64,000 nucleotides of DNA. Source: Cyprinodon diabolis. Lineage: Eukaryota; Chordata; Actinopteri; Cyprinodontiformes; Cyprinodontidae. The notes beneath the pieces are model-generated. The model saw nothing but the letters and a program-made list of their open reading frames with translations, ran no database searches and was not told the DNA's origin. The stretch lies in NCBI GenBank assembly GCA_030533445.1, contig CM060070.1:23589501-23653500 (forward strand). Direction: 5' to 3'. Shown here in pieces: positions 57,942 to 64,000 of the stretch (positions are counted from its first letter, which is position 1; each line of letters opens with the position of its first letter). The translations under genes were made by a program, and so were the position numbers.

Positions 57942-59340
57942 TTGGGAAAAACAGTTGCCGGGACACACCCTGGTCTGTTTGAAAGGGCCACCATTACAGC
58001 GCACCAGTCCCGAACGCACTTTGCCAGGTCCATGAGAACAGCTGCGGTGATGTATAAAGAACATGTCTGTGTCTTACCTGCTGTCAAACATTCATGCTCC
58101 GTGGCCGCCGCTCGCGAGTTTCTTGAGTGGTGGAGGTGGGATAGCATCGGCGCTGCCTGCACCCCAAGATGTGGAGGCTGCCGCTGCGGCAATTGCCAGC
58201 CCGGAGGCAAAGAAATGACCTTGGCTGAAGAACGTGAGTTACAGGTGGTGAAGAGTGTCCTGACATATGCTGGTGCAGACAAACACAGAAATAGCACTCA
58301 CTGGCATGCAAGATACCCATGGCTCATAGATCCATCGACATTGCCAAACAATATAAAAGCAGTGGAGGCAACCTTTCTCAGAACTGAGAGACAACTAGCC
58401 AAAAACCTACAATGGAAAAAGGCCTATAGTGCTCAAGTGCACGAGATGGTTGACCGCAGGGCTGCAAAAAGTTTGACTGAGGAGGATCTACTTACCTGGA
58501 AGGGACCTGTTTGGTACATAAGTCATCTCATTGCCCCTAACCCCCACTCAGTTACAACTCCAGTGAAACTCGTCTGCAACAGCAGTCAAAAATACCAAGG
58601 CCAGAGTCTAAACGATCTCCTGATGAAAGGTCCAGACGTCCTCAATCCAATCCGGGCTGTCCTCCTCAAATTTCGCCAAGGCTCCTTTGCTGCCTTAGGA
58701 GACATCAGGAAAATGTACAATTCTGTCTGGCTTGAGGAAAAAGAAGTCCATCTGCACTGATTCTTGTGGCGTGATTCGGAGGATCAGGAGCTTGAACAGT
58801 ACGCAATTACAAGAGTGAATATTGGTGACAAGCCAGCAGGGTGCACAGCACAACTCGCCATGAGAGAGACAGCGAACCTGCCTCAGTTCAGTCACCTAAA
58901 GGACGAGCGCCAGGTATTACATGAACACAGTTATGTCGACGACATCTTGACATCCCACAACTGCCGTGAAAGACTTGAGGTCATCACCAATAACGTGGAG
59001 CTGATCCTAGCGGCAGGAGGGTTTGCTTTAAAGCCATGGGTCTTTTCTGGGCAAAGTAAAGGACAGAAAGAAGAGGCCTCACCAAATATTGTTGTCCTGC
59101 CAAATCAACTAAAGGAAGAAGATAACAAGGCACTTGGTCTCGGCTACATTGTGGATAAGGACAAGTTGCATGTCACTGTGAGAATCAACTTCTCCAGACG
59201 AAAAAAGAAAATGAGGCTTGGCCAAGATCTGTTGCTGGAAGAAGTTTGAGCTAGGACACCAAATCCACTGACAAGACGTGATTTGCTAAGTCAAGTTGCT
59301 GGTTTGTACGACCCATTAGGCCTGATTGGGTTAACAGACC
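57942..59340 (+). pseudogene. Pao reverse transcriptase with in-frame stops
   Basis: Frame 3 runs through a cysteine-rich linker (CTPRCGGCRCGNCQPGGKE), a PWLIDPSTLPNN block, then RT proper. The RT blocks are GPVWYISHLIAPNPHSVTTP, the motif-A-like AALGDIRKMYNSV and the catalytic YVDDILTS near 58930. A TGA at 58758-58760 lies between motif A and the YVDD box, and a further TGA lies near 59247. After LLSQVAGLYDPLGLIG (59287-59333) the expected RNase H stretch is absent. Confidence 0.88.
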
Positions 59341-59344
59341 TTGA

Positions 59345-61144
59345 GCTGGGCCAACAGACCTTGATGTCAATTCAGAGTGGCAGCAAGGGCCAAAGTTTCT
59401 CTGCCTCCCCGAGAAAGAGTGGCCAGTTATGTCAGCAAGGGATGTGTCTGAAGCTGCTCGAGAAAGCATTAGCAAAATGCAAAAGAAGTCGTTCGTCGCA
59501 GCACTCACCAGAGCCCAAGTAAAAAGAAATAGACAAAGTTCTGAGCGAAGACCTCCCGCTGGTACAGCTGTCCAAAACTTACTGGATGGAAGACACTTCG
59601 GTAGCCTAAAAAGCCTAGTCAAGACCGTTGCCATTGTCTGGAGAGCTGCTAAAAATTTTTTTACCAGTAAGCAAGTCCGTGACAACCCTAAAGTGGGAGG
59701 GGGTTCCAACTGAAGGAGTCATCACTGCCATAGAATGTCAGGATGCACTCAGAGACATCTTCCTTGCTGCTCAAGCGGGAATGACCTTCCCAGCTACCAC
59801 AACAGACCGTTTGGTTGTGTACAGAGAGCCAGAGACAGGATTACTAGTCTGTGGTGGGAGAATTCATGGCTTAAAGGAAGATGGCATGGCAGTTCCCCTC
59901 CTACCCTCCAATGCATGGGTCTCCACTTTGTTGGCACAAGAGGCACACAATGAGGGTCATGAAGTTGTGGCTGCTACCCTGCTAAAAATGAGAAAGAAAG
60001 CTTGGGTCATCCAAGGCAGAGAATTGCCCAGAAAGTAGTGGAACACTGCCTTTTCTGCAAAAAGTCCAAGGCAAAGAGATGCCAGCAAGTACTGGGTGAC
60101 CTGCCTCCTGAAAGAAGCAGCCCAGCAGCTCCATTTGAGTTCACCGCAGTTGATCTATTTGGACCTTACCTTTGTCAAAGATGACACACGAGTCTCAATG
60201 AAGGTGTGGGGTGTCGTCTTCAGCTGTATGGCCAGCAGAGCAATTCACGTGGACCTTGTCAACACAATGTCCACAGAAAGCTTCTTAATGGCATATCAAC
60301 GATTTACTGCAATTAGAGGGCACCCAAGGAAGATCTGGTCCGATCCAGGGACAAACTTTATCGGCGCAAAACCTGTCCTTAGAGAGTTGTACCAGTTCCT
60401 GGATTCTCAAGATAAAGCTGCAATAGAGAAAATGTCTGCTCAGAAAGGTACCGAGTGGGATTGGACAATTCATCCAGCTAACTCCCCTCATCGCAATGGG
60501 GCTGCTGAGGCTGCTGTCCGCATCGTCAAGAAGGCACTCAAGAGCCTGGGTAAGAGCACAAGCCTCATCTACAGCGAGCTTCAGACAACTCTGCAGCTTG
60601 CTGCAAACCTCGCCAATGAACGGCCAATAGATGCTCGGGTGCAGAGCTGTGAGGACTGTGTTCAGTATGTGTCACCCAACACACTTCTCCTGGGTCGTGC
60701 CTCTTCAAGTGGTGACATCAGAACGTTTGACTTCGCAAGCTACCCTTACAAAAGACTCAGAGAAATGCAACACCAAGTCAACAAGTTCTGGAGGTCTTGG
60801 AGCCAGCTCGCCGGCCCAAACTTATTCGTGAGAAGCAAATGGCACACCTCAAGTTGAAATGTCTCCGTCAGAGATATTGTTTGGTTATGTGACCAAAATG
60901 CAGTAAGAGGCCAATTCAAGCTGGGACAGGTCGTGAGTGTCAACCCTGATGCTAAAGGCATTGTTCTGGATGTACACGTTAAAGTAGTTCAAAGCTCCAA
61001 TCTTTCAGCAACAGGAGCCACATTGAGCCAACCATCAAGAGTCCTGAAAGAAACTGCCCAAACCACAGTCCTGCATAGAGATGTCCGACGCCTAGTTGTT
61101 CTGCTGCCAGTTGAGGAACAAGCCTCCGACTGGAGAGGGTCTTG
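59345..61144 (+). pseudogene. Pao integrase (zinc-binding, catalytic and C-terminal domains), frameshifted
   Basis: Past the deletion point it reads WRAAKNFF in another frame. It then reads the zinc-binding region (AQEAHNEGHEVVAATLLKMR, and in frame 2 KVVEHCLFCKKSKAKR). The catalytic core shows Asp in EFTAVDLFGPY, Asp in IWSDPGTNFIGA and Glu in NGAAEAAVRIVKKAL. All three acidic positions survive, but a frame change near 60180 separates the first from the others. A TGA at 60855 precedes the C-terminal domain (GQVVSVNPDAKG to VHRDVRRLVVLLPV-like), which ends at 61142-61144. Confidence 0.88.
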
Positions 61145-61211
61145 ACCGTCAGTTTGCAGTTGCTGATGGTGCGATCTCTCCATCGTTTCCGTGGAGAAAT
61201 CGAGTGGGAGG

Positions 61212-62077
61212 TGTTCTGTCAAGCTGCCGGGTAGCCCCTCCTCCCCTCCCATCAGCAGGGAAGCACCAGGTGGAACGAATCTCCCAGCAATTTGGGCGTG
61301 CCAGGGACCTCTAAAGAAAAGGACCAAGAACGGCTGCATGGCAGAAATGTAAGCAGCTCATGTTTGGAGACAGCCAAAATTGATCTCCATTGTGACTGTG
61401 CAAACAAGTCCTTCTACAAAAACTCTGAAAGACAACCGGTAAGAGTCTTAATGCCCTTGATTCTCTGGCTGGACTTTCAAATCAAAGAACTTTATTAAGG
61501 TTAATACGGACTGTGGTTGGACTGTTGTTGGTTATTATTATTTGTGGAAATGTTTATGTTGGTATGTAAACAAATTGATTTAAAGAAAAGATGGTTCAAA
61601 AGTTGCATTTGTTTGTAGAAGTACATTTTGTTTTCTTAATTTGTATAGGATAACATTAAAAACTTTTGAAACTGTAGAAGTTAAAAACTATAGTTTGCGA
61701 AATATTTAAATTAGCTAAAAAATATACTGTTTAATTTATTGGCTAAAATTTAAGATTTAATTAATTTGGATAAAATTTATCAACTTAATTTGGCTAAGAA
61801 ATAAATAAAAAATAAGTTACTTTAAATTGTTGATGTATTTAAAAAATATGTTTTTTGTTTTTTTTTAGAACATGGTGGGAAATATTTTATTTAATGACTA
61901 GTTGTTTTGTGTTACCTTCTCCTTTTGAGGTTTTTCACCTGCCTACTGCCAATTTTCAACAAATAAATAATGAAATGACTATCAAATGGCTGTTCATTGA
62001 GTGAAATCCAGTTGGAATGTAGAGGACTATCCTTTTCAAGTGGGGAATTGTACAAGAAACCACATTAATACTTGACA
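61212..62077 (+). repeat. Probable 3' LTR of the Pao element
   Basis: It starts TGTTCTGTCAAGC right after the purine-rich GAGTGGGAGG and ends ATACTTGACA. The terminal TGTCAAG/CTTGACA strings are inverted. Its last 34 bases recur just before the gag. The rest has no counterpart on the left side, so the 5' LTR appears truncated. Confidence 0.65.
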
Positions 62078-63549
62078 ACAACAATCTCAGCCGTTACTGG
62101 TACATGTTAAATATATCGATGAGAATCTATCAACTGACAACTATAAAGAATGAGTAAAGTCATTTTAGTTTCTGGGTCAGAGAAAAATAGACCAAAGGGT
62201 CTGAAGTACCTCACAGAGTTGGATACTTTCATCATATTCTCAGCAGCAAGCCATGGGTGCCAGTACAACACAAGGAAAACCAACTCCCAGACCGAGTATG
62301 GATATAAGCACGACTGCCTTCAAACTAATGACACCATGTCAGAGAGCCACACATCCCTGTTACTGTTGGCAGATAGGTGGTTTAATGTTTTTATAGCTCA
62401 TCGATAACAGGAACAAAATATAACAAAACAATATACTTTCAAATTTGAAATGTCTAGTCAATCTGAGGGGAAAACACAAAATTTTCTAATAAGGTATATA
62501 GTAAATGATGTTACGCAGGTAGAAAGATGTTACAGGCTCTTCTCCCGAGCCTGTAAATCATCAGGGAACCCTCACACCTCCACCATGGACTGTTCTCTCT
62601 GCTGCACTCTGATTGTCACAAGCTTACTTAGCAAAAGAAGCCTCTTGAATGTTAAATATCACCTGTGTTTTTTAAATATTACTAATACTCTACTACTCAG
62701 CAAGTATATTTGTTCTGTTTTTTTTAAATATCTCTCAAAAGCAATAAGGTAAAACAAAAATATGTATATGAAGTATATTTATGATTATTTGTGCAGCATT
62801 TGCATTTATCTATTCAAGCAATTCCTCTAATTCATGTTTTTACTTGGTTTAAGTTGTAACTTTTCCCATTAAGTCATATGTTTCTTTGTTTGAGATGAGA
62901 TCACTAGGTAAGAAGCATGTTGACCCAGTTTCACAAGCCAAACTAGGAGCAAGAAGGATAAAAAAAAAAGGTGCTAACAGATCTTAACATGATACTCCTG
63001 TCAAACATTTCAACTCGAAGATATGTGATGGGCAGATGGTGTAGGCTCCAGCTGAAACGTGAACATGAAACAAAGGCTGCTGCTCATAAAAAATTAACTC
63101 TAGATGACAGAGCATGCAATCGGTTTGGAGTTTGGATGCATAAAACCCTGACAGAAAGGGTCACTTCTGACCTGACGCATGAATATGTATGCACACTTGT
63201 AGTAGTCTTTGTTGCAAAAGGTTGTGAACTGGTGACAGATCACAGCTCATTAAGCACCAGTGTCAGTGGTAATGTACAGCGATCACTTCAGACAGTCAAG
63301 TTCTTTCTTAGCCGGACTATTCATGAGTGGTTGGAAGTGCCCAAATATAACTGTATAAAACTTTCCTTTTCCTGTTTTCCTTTAGATTTTAACAGTTTCA
63401 AATTGTGACTTCCACTTTTTACTTTCCCCACTTCTATGCTGCTAATCACAGCTCTTCAACAAGATTAATCTTTTTGAGGATTACAAGCCAGTGCTAATGC
63501 ACTGTTGTAAACTCTCAGAGGCCTATAAGATGCTCTACCCAGTGTTTAC
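62078..63549 (-). other. Intron sequence right of the Pao element
   Basis: AT-rich. Open frames at 62150, 62450 and 62971 show no recognisable domain or splice support. No repeat was identified with confidence. The end of the window (63607-64000) is likewise unassigned. Confidence 0.5.
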
Positions 63550-63606
63550 CTTCCTCTCAACATGCTCTTCTATCCTGTCTTCCCCTGAAGCTCTCTCTGG
63601 AGAGAA
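63550..63606 (-). CDS. Possible upstream exon of pex5l (weak candidate)
   Basis: On the minus strand, after a possible acceptor GATTGTGGAG, there is an open stretch reading FSPERASGEDRIEEHVERK, followed by a GTAAAC donor. It would be 57 bp and phase 0 at its 3' end, so it could join in frame to the exon at 42557. The acidic and basic composition would suit the variable N-terminus of TRIP8b, where mammals use alternative first and second exons. However, I do not recognise the residues, the acceptor lacks a good pyrimidine tract and there is no start codon close upstream. It may be chance. Confidence 0.25.
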
Positions 63607-64000
63607 CTCCACAATCAGGTAACAAGGCACAAAATAATAGGCTTTGTTTAGGCCTCCGGGTTTCTGAGAAAAATATAGATTTTTTTTCGTTTTGCTCTTT
63701 AGATTACTCCACATGTCTCCTGGCTGTGGGGTGAAATTGAATTGTGCACTTTTAAAGTGAAGTCCATGTGAGCAAAGATCATTCTTGTTTTGGGAAAACA
63801 CACTGATGGTTCTTTATGGTCATGTCAGCCACAAGGACAGAGGAGCAGGCTTTAATTTGAGCGGTCATGACCAGGTAGGCAGCTGACAAGCCGAACAGCC
63901 TTGCAGAGTCTGCTGTCGGCTATCAATAATACAAGCTGTGTGGGGTTTTTAAATCTACACATTTCCTAAATCATGCCTTTATTCTTATATCCATTTAACC

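Larger units (their letters stand above)
51353..62077 (+). mobile_element. Degenerate BEL/Pao LTR retrotransposon carrying a 4.3-kb insertion
   Basis: Domain order is gag, protease, RT, integrase, as in BEL/Pao. A 34-bp direct repeat with one mismatch occurs at 51353-51386 and 62044-62077. It is the end of a 3' LTR that starts about 61212, after the purine tract GAGTGGGAGG. The matching 5' LTR is otherwise missing or unrecognisable. Breaks seen are a gag frameshift near 52150, the insertion at 52277-56600, a frame change near 57150, in-frame TGA codons at 58758 and near 59247, loss of the RNase H region near 59345, integrase frameshifts near 60010 and 60180, and a TGA at 60855. It is therefore a dead copy. 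Without the insertion it would be about 6.4 kb. Confidence 0.9.

Noticed and set aside
57695..58297. 200-codon open frame on minus within the Pao element
   Set aside because: Shadow of the sense-strand pol region, whose RT-linker motifs are clear on plus.

Overview
The window looks like intronic DNA from a ray-finned (teleost) fish genome. It is AT-rich and has no operon-like gene packing. It carries fish-typical repeats: L2/Maui-like LINEs, tRNA-derived SINEs, a BEL/Pao LTR retrotransposon, a Penelope-like GIY-YIG fragment, a piggyBac relic, a pogo-like DNA transposon, gypsy-type solo LTRs and several MITE-like elements. Species cannot be fixed from the sequence alone.

The only host gene I can support is pex5l (PEX5-related protein, TRIP8b, the auxiliary subunit of HCN channels), on the minus strand. 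Six internal exons are readable at 42453-42557, 23213-23324, 17002-17211, 14839-14959, 13664-13757 and 10314-10409. Each has AG/GT splice sites. Their phases chain without conflict (0-0, 0-1, 1-1, 1-2, 2-0, 0-0), giving one continuous reading frame of 246 codons. They encode the variable N-terminal half of the protein and the start of the conserved HCN-binding segment. The first exon(s) and the TPR-domain exons are not seen and should lie beyond the right and left edges respectively. A weak, phase-compatible candidate upstream exon lies at 63550-63606.

Region by region: 1-10313 is downstream intron with a GC-rich MITE, a truncated solo LTR, a 1.36-kb pogo-like element and a SINE/LINE tail. 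10314-17211 holds four pex5l exons. 17330-18300 is an intron with an L2 scrap and a Penelope-like endonuclease relic. 23325-42452 is one 19-kb intron packed with repeats: a LINE 3' end, solo LTRs with target duplications, a decayed L2 RT, a 1.29-kb piggyBac relic flanked by TTAA, and a 1.63-kb terminal-inverted-repeat element. 42558-64000 is further upstream intron, dominated by a degenerate BEL/Pao element (about 51353-62077).

The Pao element is broken by a gag frameshift, in-frame stops, an apparent deletion of the RNase H region and integrase frameshifts. Its gag is also split by a 4,324-bp insertion (52277-56600) with inverted termini flanked by TA. That insertion contains tRNA-like units, a near-perfect hairpin, CTCF-like motifs near both ends, a LINE tail and a further solo LTR. 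It is the most unusual object in the window. I see no CRISPR array, rRNA gene, bacterial-type operon or intact autonomous mobile element.
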